DNA from: JBARDN01 sp963755705
GTDB taxonomy: Bacteria > Desulfobacterota > Binatia > Binatales > Binataceae
Reading direction: 5' to 3'
Assembly: GCA_963755705.1 (NCBI GenBank)
Contig: CAVWKW010000001.1
Span: forward strand, 496,001-560,000
DNA length: 64,000 nt
This document shows positions 41,169-51,571 of the stretch, piece by piece (positions within the stretch are counted from its first letter, which is position 1; each line of letters begins with the position of its first letter). A program made the position numbers and the translations under genes. Under the pieces are notes generated by a model. That model was not told the origin of the DNA, made no database searches, and saw only the letters and a program-made list of their open reading frames with translations.

Positions 41169-42959
41169 CTAATCGCCCGCGAGCGAACCGAGCAGCAAAT
41201 CGATATCCGGAGTGCCGAGCCCCGACGCGCGGTCGTAACCGGTCGTCGCCGTAAATCCTTTTACCAGATGTCCCTGGCCATTGGGTTTTACAGTCTCCAC
41301 GCTGTTGTTGCCTTGCGTAACGTCACGAATTCCGGCGCCGCCGGTCTTGGAGATCGAATAGAGAGCAGTGTTCAGATTACCAACCCGGCTCTTGCCCTCG
41401 TGCTGCGCGGCAAGCTGCGCGATTCCAGCCCAATAAGGGGTTGCGATACTGGTGCCACCGATGCAACAGGTGATTCCGCCGCCGCTTCCAAGAAAAAAAC
41501 CGGGATTATTGGGCGATGCCGCAAGTGAAATGTCGGGCACTGCGCGTTTCGAGCCGATTTTACGTATGCCCTTCTGGAACGTGGGTTTGGAAAAAATTTT
41601 GCTGTTGCCGCCGCCGGTCGAGCCGCTTCCGTCGTTCCAAACCGCCTCAGGTACGCTGCCCACATCGACGCCGTCGGAATAGTTCGGTGAGAACTGGGTC
41701 CCACCGATCGCCGTCACGTGAGGATCCGCGGAAAGTTCGTTTACATTTCGAGTTTGCGCCTCGACGCAAGCGTCGGTTTTCTTGTCGAACGAGTAGCCGG
41801 CCGCACCTCTGTCTCCGGTTGCAACGAAGACGGACTGGCCCTGAGCGGCGGCCTGCTGCAAGAATCCATTGAGCTCCTGCGAATAAAATTTATGCGTGCC
41901 GCCACACAGGCTGAAACTGATACTGATTGCGCCGCAGGTGTCGTCGCTCACCGCTTCCTTCGCCGCGTTGACCAATCCATTGTCGTCGGGCGAGGTCGCG
42001 TCGTCGCCGATATAGGCGAAAATCGATACGCCGGGCGCCGCCGCATGGGCGTACTCCACATCGAGCAGCGTCTCGGTCTCGTCCGCGGTGAACGGATCGC
42101 CACCGTCGGATGAAAATTTGCGGGTCAGGTTGATTGTTGGAAGACTGAACTGCGCGTCGAATGCCGCAACCGAGGGATCATCGAAGTCTGAATCCTCGAC
42201 CACCGCGATACAGTCCGCTCCGGCGCCATTGTTGCCCGAGTTGGTCGGCGGAGTTTGATCGTAGAACGTATAAAGATCGTCCGGCCCAAAAGCTGTATAG
42301 CCCCCGATGGTCACGTCAGGCGAGGCCGAGGTGTTTGGCGCGTACTGAACGTTCGGATGCGAACGCAAAATATTCGATAAGCCGCGAATCGAACCGACCA
42401 GCGGCGCGATCGAAGCGGGCACCGCGGGATCGTCCAGATTTGCGTAGAGCGTGCCGCTCGCGTTGGTGCGAATCTTCACTTTGAAAATCGATTCCGCCGC
42501 ACCTGCCGCTCCGCTAAAAACTATCCTGCGTTTCGCCACGCTTGCGGATTCCACGGTGAATCCTTTGCCCGTCAGCCAGGACGTGACTGCCGCCACTTCC
42601 GCCGGGGTTGGACCGAAGCGGGCATTGAATTCTCCGGCCGCGAGCCATTGATGATACTGTGGTGAAGAAGGGTCCTGCTGTGCTTCGGTCAATTTATCGA
42701 GCGCGTCACGATCATGGAGCGTGAGCGAGATTTGCATCCGCAGCGGCTTTGACGCCGCAATCTCCGGACCGCTCGAAAACTCCGCGACTTCATCGGGATG
42801 ATTGCCGGCGATCGTTGTCGTCTGATTCCCGGCATCGACGGATGCATCAGTCTGCGCCCGCGCGATGGATGCCCCGGAACCGGCCAGCGCCAGAATCAAA
42901 GCCCCCAAACAGACTTTGAATGTGCGCAACGAATTTCCTGCTCTTGAATAAATGAACAT
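41169..42959 (-). CDS. Sedolisin family (S53) protease, copy 1
   Basis: A 596-residue exported serine-carboxyl peptidase. Residues 1-36 are a signal, and residues 50-200 are the pro-domain (LHDRDALDKLTEAQQDPSSP and QYHQWLAAGEFNARFGPTPA). The catalytic domain has the Glu/Asp pair in DETETLLDVEYAHAAAPG, the oxyanion Asp region SDDTCGAISISFSLCGG, and the Ser in CIGGTSIATPYWAGIAQL. Such enzymes are acid-active and work outside the cell. It is tandem to a second copy 47 bases upstream. Eight or more cysteines in the mature part suggest disulfides. ATG at 42959. Confidence 0.93.
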   Translation of the reverse strand: MFIYSRAGNSLRTFKVCLGALILALAGSGASIARAQTDASVDAGNQTTTIAGNHPDEVAEFSSGPEIAASKPLRMQISLTLHDRDALDKLTEAQQDPSSPQYHQWLAAGEFNARFGPTPAEVAAVTSWLTGKGFTVESASVAKRRIVFSGAAGAAESIFKVKIRTNASGTLYANLDDPAVPASIAPLVGSIRGLSNILRSHPNVQYAPNTSASPDVTIGGYTAFGPDDLYTFYDQTPPTNSGNNGAGADCIAVVEDSDFDDPSVAAFDAQFSLPTINLTRKFSSDGGDPFTADETETLLDVEYAHAAAPGVSIFAYIGDDATSPDDNGLVNAAKEAVSDDTCGAISISFSLCGGTHKFYSQELNGFLQQAAAQGQSVFVATGDRGAAGYSFDKKTDACVEAQTRNVNELSADPHVTAIGGTQFSPNYSDGVDVGSVPEAVWNDGSGSTGGGNSKIFSKPTFQKGIRKIGSKRAVPDISLAASPNNPGFFLGSGGGITCCIGGTSIATPYWAGIAQLAAQHEGKSRVGNLNTALYSISKTGGAGIRDVTQGNNSVETVKPNGQGHLVKGFTATTGYDRASGLGTPDIDLLLGSLAGD

Positions 42960-43006
42960 GCGGGTACCATCGTAGCACCGATCGCGATTCGGTCTGGATA
43001 AATTTC

Positions 43007-44800
43007 CTAATGGGCGGCGATCGCGCTGGTCAAATTGTCGATATCGGGAGATCCCAGGCCGGAGCTGCGGTCATAGCCCGCGGTCGCCTTGAATCCGGTC
43101 ACTTTGTGAAAGGTGTTGTTGCCCTTGGTAACGTCACGGATTCCGCCGCCGCTTGCGATCGAGTACAGGGTCGGGTTGAGCGGTCCTACTCGAGTAGCGC
43201 CCGATTTCTGCGCCGCTAGCTGCGCGATTCCGGCCCAATACGGAGCGCTCAGACTGGTGCCTCCGATACAGCAATAGATGGCGTCGTTGTAGCCCAGAAA
43301 GAATCCCGGATGGAGGGGCGACGCGGCCAGCGATACGTCGGGCACGTCGCGATTTGTGTCGGTCGAGATCAATCCACTCTGATAGGTTGGCTTGGGAAAG
43401 ATCCCGCTTTCGCCGCCGCCGCCTGATCCGCTTTTATCCTTCCATATCGATTCCCGGGTGTGGCTGAAATCGTTGCCTTTCTTGTAGTGCGGTGTGAACT
43501 GGGTTCCACCGACCGCCGTGATGTTTGGATCGGCGGATAGCTCGCTCACGTTACGCGTGCTGCCAGGCACGCAAGTATCATTCTGCTCCACATATCCGGC
43601 CGCGCCAAAATCTCCGGATGACGCAAATACGGCTTGTCCCTGCGAGGCGGCTTGCGCGGCGATCGGATCGATCGAACCGGTATAGAAGCTCGAAGGCTGT
43701 CCGCAGAAGCTGAAGCTGAGGCTGATCGCACCGCAAGTGTCGTCGCTGACCGCTTTCGCCGCCGCGTCGAGTACTCCGCTTCCGTCCGGCGAGGCGAGGT
43801 TGTTGCCGATGTATGCGTAGATCGGCACGCCGGGCGCGGCGGCGTGTGCATACTCCACGTCCAGTAGCGCTTCGATAGCATCGTTGCCGGATTCTCCGGG
43901 ATCGCTCCCATCGGCGTATATGCGCACTGAGTCGATAGCTGCGACTCCGAACTGATTGTCGAACGCGATTACCGAGCCGTCGTCGAAATCGGAATCTTCC
44001 GCCACCGCGATACAGTCGGCCCCGGTGCCGTTGTTGCTCGAACTGGTCGGCGGAGCTTCATCATAGAACGTGTACAGGTCGTTGGGACCAAAGTGCGTGA
44101 CCTTTCCGATTTTAACATCGGGCACGGACGAAAAATTGGGCGAAAGTTCCAGCGCGGGCAGCGCGTGGCCAAGATTCGATAATCCCCGAATTGAGGCGAC
44201 GCTCGACGCGATCGACTTTGGGACTACCGGATCGCTCAGATTGGCGAACCGTGTCTGGGTCTGATCGGTGTGAATTTTCACGCCGAAGGTTGACTCGGCA
44301 TTTGCCGCCGCACCCGAGAAAACGATTTTGCGCATCGGCAGGCTTTGCGATTCGACCGAGAAGCCCTGGCCGCTCAGCCATGAGCTGACTGCCGCGACGT
44401 CGGATTGCGTCGGACCGAAGCGGGCGCTGAATTCCGCCGGGGTGAGCCACTGATGGTATTGCGGCGAGGAGCGATCCTGCTGCGCGGCGATCAGCGCGTC
44501 GAGCGCGGCGCGATTATGCAGCGCAAGCACGACCTCCATCCGCAGCGATTTGGTTGAGGCAATTTCGGGACCGGAGGTGAGATCCGCCGCCTCTGCGGGA
44601 TGATTTCCCGCGATCGCAACCTTCGCTTCCCCAGCCGCCGCATCGCTTGAGGATGCGCTGGATGCGGACGCGGAGACTTGCGCGCTCGCGGTGGAGACCG
44701 CCGCAGTGGCGAATGCGAGCGAGATTGCTGCCGCCATCGCGCCGATCCGGCAGGCGATTCTCTTTTTGTTCGCTTTTTCGGCCGATATCGATGCCATCAA
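43007..44800 (-). CDS. Sedolisin family (S53) protease, copy 2
   Basis: A 597-residue paralogue of the adjacent gene with the same layout: signal ending STASAQ, a pro-domain with SSPQYHQWLTPAEFSARFGP, the Glu/Asp pair in AIEALLDVEYAHAAAPGVP, and the nucleophile Ser in CCIGGTSLSAPYWAGIAQ. Length and order match copy 1 almost residue for residue at the motifs, while linkers have diverged. An AAAGGAC Shine-Dalgarno lies before the ATG at 44800. The pair arose by tandem duplication and probably forms one transcript. Extracellular acid proteolysis is the expected role. Confidence 0.93.
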   Translation of the reverse strand: MMASISAEKANKKRIACRIGAMAAAISLAFATAAVSTASAQVSASASSASSSDAAAGEAKVAIAGNHPAEAADLTSGPEIASTKSLRMEVVLALHNRAALDALIAAQQDRSSPQYHQWLTPAEFSARFGPTQSDVAAVSSWLSGQGFSVESQSLPMRKIVFSGAAANAESTFGVKIHTDQTQTRFANLSDPVVPKSIASSVASIRGLSNLGHALPALELSPNFSSVPDVKIGKVTHFGPNDLYTFYDEAPPTSSSNNGTGADCIAVAEDSDFDDGSVIAFDNQFGVAAIDSVRIYADGSDPGESGNDAIEALLDVEYAHAAAPGVPIYAYIGNNLASPDGSGVLDAAAKAVSDDTCGAISLSFSFCGQPSSFYTGSIDPIAAQAASQGQAVFASSGDFGAAGYVEQNDTCVPGSTRNVSELSADPNITAVGGTQFTPHYKKGNDFSHTRESIWKDKSGSGGGGESGIFPKPTYQSGLISTDTNRDVPDVSLAASPLHPGFFLGYNDAIYCCIGGTSLSAPYWAGIAQLAAQKSGATRVGPLNPTLYSIASGGGIRDVTKGNNTFHKVTGFKATAGYDRSSGLGSPDIDNLTSAIAAH

Positions 44801-44938
44801 AGAGTCCTTTGGATGCCCTTAGCTATGATTCACCGGGTGCCAGAGGGATCAACGGTTTCGCGGTCACACGTCAATCGCGGATTAGACGCAGTTCTGCACG
44901 CGGGCATTCATCCACGCCTCTTTTATACACTATGTTAG

Positions 44939-47044
44939 TTATCGTGACAATTTGTTGCTGGAAGCTCCCGCCGCTTCCAGTTTCGCCGCCAGCGCGCGTG
45001 CCGCGGCGTTGGCCGGTTGAATCGCAAGCGCTTGCTTGCACTGGGCCAGCGCCTCGGTGTCGCGTCCTTGCGCGTGCAGGCTCTGCGCCAGCATCGTATG
45101 AATCAAAGGGTTGTTGGGTGAGATCGCGAGTGCGCGCTGATACTCGATGATCGCGCCTGCATGATCGCCTTGCAGGTCCATCACCGAGCCGAGCGACGCG
45201 ATAACCTGCACCGACGGAGACTTCGCAGCAATCGCGCGCAACAGCGTTTCGGCGCCGGAGTAGTCGTGATGCTCCGCCATGAAGCTGGCGCGCATGTACT
45301 GCGCGGAATTGGCGCTCTTGGGATCGGCCTCCGCGATTTTGAGCGCGGAATCGGCGCCGGCGGTGTCGCCGGCCTTGTCGGCGACCCGAGCCAGCTCGAG
45401 GTCGAAGGCCATCGGCACCTGGTCGCCGAGCATTTTCAGCGCCCGGCCCATCTCCTCGTCGGCTTCCTGATAATGGCCCTGGGCCGCGTGCAGCCGGCCC
45501 AGGTTGTAAAGGTCGGGACCGTCCTCGGGATTGAGATCGATGTCGGTCTGAAACTCACGCTCCGCACCGGGCCAGTCACGCTGCTGCTCCAGCAGCATCC
45601 CGAGCCGTCCGTGGCATAGCGTCGAGCTGGGATCCTCCCGGATACATTTGGTGAAGAGCGTATATTCGTCGTGATAATAGCTCTCTGTATGCCAGGTCGC
45701 GACGCTGTACACCGCGATCGCCGTCACCGCGATCGCGGTCGCGAGATTGCGCGTCTCGCCGCCGCGGGCAGCGTAGCAGGCGGCGATATCGCCCAGCAGC
45801 AGCACCCATCCGAACGCGGCCAGATATTCATAGCGATCCTGAATCAGCATCACGCGCATCAGCCCGCCAAGATTCATCACCGGCGCTATCTCGAACAGCA
45901 TCCACAGCACCAGGAAAAAATACAGCCGGCGATGCGGATGCTTGCGCAGCAGAAGATAGCCCGCGGCCGCGAGCGCGGTGAGTCCGAGGGCGGGCAGATA
46001 AAAGATTTCCGAGCGCAGGCTGTTGGCGAAGGTGAAAGCGTGCGCCGGACCCGCCATCCACGGCAACGTCAGCATCAGGGCGTAATGCGCCAGCGCCGAC
46101 GGAATGGACATCAGCACCTGCGCGAGCGTCGCGTGGTTGCCGGGCGAGTGGCCATTGATATGGCCCAGCACCACGATCCGCAGCGCGAGATAGATCGCGG
46201 CGAGCGCGAGGTAGGGAGCAGTCTTCCATACGGCGTCGGCGGCGCGCGCGACGAGTTCGCGCAGCTCGGGCTTGCGGCTCGTGTCGGCGCCATCGGGCGG
46301 CGCGTCTTCGAGGATGAACACATACGCGATGAGCAGTCCGGGCATCATCACGGCCAGCTCGTGGCTCAGCAGGCCGCCAACAAACAAAGCGAGTGAGATC
46401 GCGAGGTTGCGGCGCGGCGCGCGGTTGCGTTCGATAAAAAACCACATCGAGCCGAGATAGAACGCCGCCACCATCGGAAACGGAATCGCGCACGGCCACG
46501 CCGCCGCCTGCACTCCGATCGGCAGCACGCCGAAGAGAGTCGCCCCCGCGCACGAGGCATAGCGGCTCTTCGTCAGCGACAATCCCACCTGGTAAAGCGC
46601 GTACACGGAGACCAGATGCACCAGCACGATCGAGATGTGCCATCCGACCGGATTGAACCCGAAGATCTGGTAGTTCAACCCGAGCCATACGTCCTGCAGC
46701 GGGCGGTAGTAGTTGCTCTTGGGAAAGGTGCCGTTGGGCCGGAACCACCACAGGTCATGCCCGAACGATTTCCAGATGAACGACCATTGGCCGATGAGCG
46801 GATTCAGATCGATCATCTCGTGGTCGTCGTAAACGAACGCGTTGCCGAAGCATCGCAGATACACCAGCAGCGTGACGCCGACGGCGATCCACGGCGCGAG
46901 CGCCGGCGAGTCGAGGAGCGATCCGCGTACTGAGGTTTGCGCAGCGGAGCGCGGCGGCCGCGCGGGCGTTGCGGTCTGCTGCTCGCGCCGCGAGGCCTTT
47001 GCCGACGCGCTGCGACCTGCGCGCTTTTTCGATTTAGTTGCCAA
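44939..47044 (-). CDS. TMTC-like membrane protein with C-terminal TPR repeats
   Basis: A 701-residue protein. Residues 1-50 are a basic, Ala/Arg-rich cytoplasmic start. Residues 52-450 carry about ten membrane helices. The first loop FVYDDHEMIDLNPLIGQW has the acidic pair characteristic of GT-C glycosyltransferases of the TMTC/ArnT type. Residues 470-700 carry tetratricopeptide repeats (DLYNLGRLHAAQGHYQEADE, IIEYQRALAISPNNPLIHTM). TMTC enzymes mannosylate secreted proteins using lipid-linked sugar. It lies upstream of the sedolisins on the same strand, 138 bases away, so secreted glycoproteins may be its targets; this is inference. Confidence 0.8.
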   Translation of the reverse strand: MATKSKKRAGRSASAKASRREQQTATPARPPRSAAQTSVRGSLLDSPALAPWIAVGVTLLVYLRCFGNAFVYDDHEMIDLNPLIGQWSFIWKSFGHDLWWFRPNGTFPKSNYYRPLQDVWLGLNYQIFGFNPVGWHISIVLVHLVSVYALYQVGLSLTKSRYASCAGATLFGVLPIGVQAAAWPCAIPFPMVAAFYLGSMWFFIERNRAPRRNLAISLALFVGGLLSHELAVMMPGLLIAYVFILEDAPPDGADTSRKPELRELVARAADAVWKTAPYLALAAIYLALRIVVLGHINGHSPGNHATLAQVLMSIPSALAHYALMLTLPWMAGPAHAFTFANSLRSEIFYLPALGLTALAAAGYLLLRKHPHRRLYFFLVLWMLFEIAPVMNLGGLMRVMLIQDRYEYLAAFGWVLLLGDIAACYAARGGETRNLATAIAVTAIAVYSVATWHTESYYHDEYTLFTKCIREDPSSTLCHGRLGMLLEQQRDWPGAEREFQTDIDLNPEDGPDLYNLGRLHAAQGHYQEADEEMGRALKMLGDQVPMAFDLELARVADKAGDTAGADSALKIAEADPKSANSAQYMRASFMAEHHDYSGAETLLRAIAAKSPSVQVIASLGSVMDLQGDHAGAIIEYQRALAISPNNPLIHTMLAQSLHAQGRDTEALAQCKQALAIQPANAAARALAAKLEAAGASSNKLSR

Positions 47045-47129
47045 GCCGGTATATCTTACGGAATCGTAGTATCGAGCACAGCCTCTGTAATTGGGTTGGC
47101 GTCAATACTGTAACGCGAGCGGTGAAACT

Positions 47130-48107
47130 GTGGCAGCATCAAAGCGAGTCGTATTGATCACGACCGGCGGAACGATCTCGACGTTCGCTTCTAAGGACGG
47201 CACTCTCTCCAAGCTCGGCGGGCGCGCGCTGCTGGCGCGTCTGGGAGCCTCGCGCACGGCGATTCCGCTGCGCGTGATCGAATTCGCGAAAATTCCTTCG
47301 TGTGAGATGACTCCCGAGCGGATGGCTGATCTGGCGAGCCTGGTTCGGCGCGAGTTGGGCCGCGGTGACGTTGCCGGCGCGGTCGTCACGCATGGCACCG
47401 ATACGATCGAGGAAAGCGCCTTCCTGTGCCATCTCACGGTCCCTGGCCCAAAGCCTGTAGTGTTCACCGGTTCGATGCGGATGGGCTCCGACCTGTCGTG
47501 GGACGGACCGCGCAACCTGCTCGACGCGATCAGTATTGCGCAGTCGCGTGCCGCGCGCGGAGTCGGCGCGATGCTCACGATGAACGAAGAGATCCACTCG
47601 GCGCGTTTCGTCACCAAGACCAACGGCCAGGCGGTCAGCACCTTCCATTCGCCCGCATGCGGACCGCTCGGGCGAATATACAACGGCGAGCCATGGATCA
47701 TGCTGACGCCCACATTCAAGCGCGTTGTCCTGGCTCCGCGTCTCGATACTAGCGTCGCGATGGTCACGGCGCTCGCAGGAGAGATCGATGCCCTGCGTGA
47801 GGCGCTCGAGCGTCCGAATTTGCGCGGACTCGTAGTGGCGGGCTTTGGCGGTGGACGGGTGCCGCACCAGTGGATTGAGCATCTCAAGCAGGCGCTCGCT
47901 CGGGGAATTGCCGTGGTACTCGCGTCGCGCACCGGAGCAGGCGCGATCGACGATGGATACGGTCTAGGCGGTGCGCACTATCTTCGCTCGGTCGGCCTTA
48001 TCGCCGCCCACGAGGTGCCCGCGCACAAAGCGCGCCTCAAGCTGATGCTGGCGCTCGGCAACGGCCGCCGCGGTGCCGCGCTGAAGCGGTACATGGAAGC
48101 AGGTTGA
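47130..48107 (+). CDS. L-asparaginase / glutaminase-asparaginase family
   Basis: A 325-residue asparaginase. The first catalytic Thr lies in KRVVLITTGGTISTFAS and the second Thr/Asp pair in AVVTHGTDTIEESAFL. The conserved lysine region reads SMRMGSDLSWDGPRNLLDAI. No signal peptide is present, so it is probably cytoplasmic, the lower-affinity type I kind. The frame extends 13 codons upstream to a TTG; I chose the GTG at 47130, which has GAGCGG upstream and the family N-terminus. It is read divergently from the TMTC-like gene. Confidence 0.92.
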   Translation: MAASKRVVLITTGGTISTFASKDGTLSKLGGRALLARLGASRTAIPLRVIEFAKIPSCEMTPERMADLASLVRRELGRGDVAGAVVTHGTDTIEESAFLCHLTVPGPKPVVFTGSMRMGSDLSWDGPRNLLDAISIAQSRAARGVGAMLTMNEEIHSARFVTKTNGQAVSTFHSPACGPLGRIYNGEPWIMLTPTFKRVVLAPRLDTSVAMVTALAGEIDALREALERPNLRGLVVAGFGGGRVPHQWIEHLKQALARGIAVVLASRTGAGAIDDGYGLGGAHYLRSVGLIAAHEVPAHKARLKLMLALGNGRRGAALKRYMEAG

Positions 48108-48184
48108 AAATTCTGGCAGCAGGCGGTCGCTTCGAGATCTTGTGCGTTGACACGGGGCGGCGGGGGCCGGAGAATCATCATCAA

Positions 48185-48382
48185 ATGGCCAGAATTACCG
48201 TAGAGGATTGCCTCGATAACATTCCCAACCGTTTCGAGCTGGTGCTGAGCGGCGCTCGGCGCGCCAAGCAGCTTTTGAAGGGCGCGCGTCCGCTGGTTGA
48301 AAGCGACAACAAGGAAGTTGTGACCGCACTGCGTGAAATCGCGGCCGGTAAGGTCACGATCGAAGCGCCCAGCGAGGGATAG
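48185..48382 (+). CDS. rpoZ: RNA polymerase omega subunit
   Basis: A 65-residue omega subunit: MARITVEDCLDNIPNRFELV, then GARRAKQLLKGARPLVESDN and KEVVTALREIAAGKVT. Omega assists assembly of the beta-prime subunit of RNA polymerase. The frame is open 27 codons upstream, but the family always begins MARITVEDC, so the ATG at 48185 is right. It is shorter than the enterobacterial protein, as in many deltaproteobacteria. A sigma factor gene follows about 100 bases later on the same strand. Confidence 0.95.
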   Translation: MARITVEDCLDNIPNRFELVLSGARRAKQLLKGARPLVESDNKEVVTALREIAAGKVTIEAPSEG

Positions 48383-48486
48383 CGCGCGACCGTCTCACGC
48401 CTGCGCGGGAACTTCGCCAATCCGCGCATGCTCCGCCTTTGAGCGAAACGCCCGGAACTGATCTCCGCAGGCCGTGAAGTGATCCG

Positions 48487-49602
<1,116 letters not shown>

Positions 49603-49622
49603 CGACTTCGTTCCGGTGTGAA

Positions 49623-49651
49623 TGTCCCTCTCCCAATCTGGGAAAGGGACA
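49623..49651. repeat. Solitary CCCTCTCCC-type hairpin
   Basis: TGTCCCTCTCCCA (49623-49635) and TGGGAAAGGGACA (49639-49651) are complementary except at one position. The arm sequence equals the outer ends of the DUF559 cassette at 38366, but no gene lies here. It sits between the convergent RpoH and 49671 genes and might also help end transcription. Confidence 0.65.
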
Positions 49652-49670
49652 ATCCGCGACCGTTGAGCAA

Positions 49671-50474
49671 TTAATCCAGCGGCACCACTTTCTCTACCTT
49701 TGCGCCCGAATCCAGATGAATCCCCGGCGCGAGCGCGGTCGGGCGGCCCTTGCCCGAGCCGTTCTCGACGTAGACGTCGTAGTCGCCCGGGTCGAGCTTG
49801 AACTGATGCGCCGCGCCCGGCGCGCTCTGCGCAACCTGGCTCTGCGACCCTGCGCGCATCACGATCACGCGGGTCGCGTTGTCGATCGAGAGCTTCTGCA
49901 TAGTGGTCTGCACGTCAAGCTCCGCCGGCACGACCTGGTCGAGCGTCAGACGCGCGCGTTGGGTAGGTCGCAGCGCCACCGCGTGCCAATCGTAACCCTG
50001 CGGAGGCGCATCGACATGCACGTCAACCTCTTGCGGCGCAAACAGATATTTCTCGCCGGTCAGAAAACTCGCGATCTTCGCGTGCGGCGGGTCGGTCGCG
50101 GTGACCGTGACGCCGAAACCGGGATCGGTGCCGTGTTTGTCGGTTGCGATTACCTGCAGCACCGCGACGTTCGGAATGAGCACGGTATGGGTGCGGCCCG
50201 CTTCTATTTTGACGTCGTCTTTGGTGACGTTTCCGCCGACGATCGGCAACACCAGCTTGTAGGTGCCCGGCGCCAGTGCCAGCGTCGCTCCCGGACGAAT
50301 CTCGCCCGCGACTTTGCCGTCCGCGCCGATTACCTGTGCGGCATTAGAGGCGCCTGCGCCAATCTCGCCCATCACGTCTAGCTTCAGAAGGCCGGTCTCG
50401 CCGCCGGGCGCCGCGCGCGTCAGTATCAGGAGCGCGATTATCGCGATCGCGAATGTCTTCAAAGGCGAATTCAC
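49671..50474 (-). CDS. Exported beta-rich protein of unknown function
   Basis: A 267-residue protein with a signal segment (MNSPLKTFAIAIIALLILTR, then APGGETG). The mature part looks like a string of small beta-sandwich units: LALAPGTYKLVLPIVGGN, VEAGRTHTV-like IEAGRTHTVLIPN, and FKLDPGDYDVYVENGSGKGR, which resemble PEGA or carboxypeptidase-regulatory-like domains that bind envelope polymers. No catalytic motif is seen. The start is a GTG at 50474; it converges with the sigma factor gene. I cannot name a family with confidence. Confidence 0.6.
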   Translation of the reverse strand: MNSPLKTFAIAIIALLILTRAAPGGETGLLKLDVMGEIGAGASNAAQVIGADGKVAGEIRPGATLALAPGTYKLVLPIVGGNVTKDDVKIEAGRTHTVLIPNVAVLQVIATDKHGTDPGFGVTVTATDPPHAKIASFLTGEKYLFAPQEVDVHVDAPPQGYDWHAVALRPTQRARLTLDQVVPAELDVQTTMQKLSIDNATRVIVMRAGSQSQVAQSAPGAAHQFKLDPGDYDVYVENGSGKGRPTALAPGIHLDSGAKVEKVVPLD

Positions 50475-50595
50475 AGCTTACGCAGACTACACCGATTGAG
50501 TTTGGATTTCCTTTTCCCGCGGTGAACCAAAAGCGGACAAAATCTTGTAGAATGAAACCGTTCGATCTACCTGACCGGTTGGAATCGGAGAGCTG

Positions 50596-51471
50596 ATGCG
50601 CGTACCCGAGGGAAATCTTGCCCAAGTCTGGGATCGGGGCTTTACCATCGTCGAGAACTTTCTCGATCACGAGACGCTCGCGGCCGCTCAACAGGCGCTG
50701 TGGGAGATCTATCCCAGGCCCGAAGATTATTTCAGGGCGCCCGAGGAGCATCCTGAGCTGAGCCGCGGTCAATTCGCCGGATTGCGATTATTCCCCTACG
50801 TTTCGTGGGCGCTCAATCGTCTCCCGGTGCATCCCGATCTCGTCAACAGCGCGCAACGCATGCTCGGAACTCAGGACCTGGAGATTTACAAGATCGAGCT
50901 GTGGGCCAAGTACTCCGGAGCGATAAATTACGATCAGCCGCATCATCGCGACTTTGGAAATCACAGCCTGGTGGTGCCGCGCGCGGATCGGCAGCACACG
51001 CAGATGACGACCTTCATCCTGCTCTCGGACGTGACTGCGGAAGACGCGCCGACCAAGCTGGTTCCGCTCGAGTTCACCCGCGAGCTGCCGCTTTCAAAGC
51101 GCCTGACGTCCTTCGGCAGGCTGTTCGATCATGAAGTCGCCGCGACGGCTTCGGCGGGGAGCCTGCTGATCTACAAGACCGACGTTTTTCATCGCGGCTC
51201 CGATTTCACCGGGGTTAACCGATCGCGCTTTATGATGCTGGTCGATTTTCAGCAGCGCGGATGGCGTTGGCAGGGAAAGATGAGCTGGCCCGATCGTGCG
51301 GATATGCCCGGCATGTCCGAGGCGATCGTGCGTATGACGCCGCGCGAGCGCGACCTCTTCGGATGGCCGCCGCCGGGAAGCGAATACTGGAACGAGCAGA
51401 CTCTTGCGGACGTGGCGGCGCGATATCCCGCAATGGATATGACGCCGTACCGCAAAACTTCCGCGGACTGA
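50596..51471 (+). CDS. Phytanoyl-CoA dioxygenase family protein
   Basis: A 291-residue Fe(II)/2-oxoglutarate dioxygenase. The facial triad is visible as HRD in YDQPHHRDFGNHSLVV (first His and Asp) and the distal His in YKTDVFHRGSDF, followed by the 2-oxoglutarate arginine in NRSRFMMLVDF. GFTIVENFLDHETLAAAQQA is the usual N-terminus. It hydroxylates a small or CoA-linked substrate that cannot be inferred. The neighbouring CocE-like hydrolase and eut genes suggest a catabolic island. ATG at 50596 with a GGAG five bases upstream. Confidence 0.88.
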   Translation: MRVPEGNLAQVWDRGFTIVENFLDHETLAAAQQALWEIYPRPEDYFRAPEEHPELSRGQFAGLRLFPYVSWALNRLPVHPDLVNSAQRMLGTQDLEIYKIELWAKYSGAINYDQPHHRDFGNHSLVVPRADRQHTQMTTFILLSDVTAEDAPTKLVPLEFTRELPLSKRLTSFGRLFDHEVAATASAGSLLIYKTDVFHRGSDFTGVNRSRFMMLVDFQQRGWRWQGKMSWPDRADMPGMSEAIVRMTPRERDLFGWPPPGSEYWNEQTLADVAARYPAMDMTPYRKTSAD

Positions 51472-51571
51472 CGCGCGCGAAATCGCGCAGCCTTGCGCAT
51501 GCGGACGCGAGCGCTCGCTTGCCCGCGGCGTCGTCGGCGCGTTACAAGCGCGATCGTGAGGTGACGCTGCG

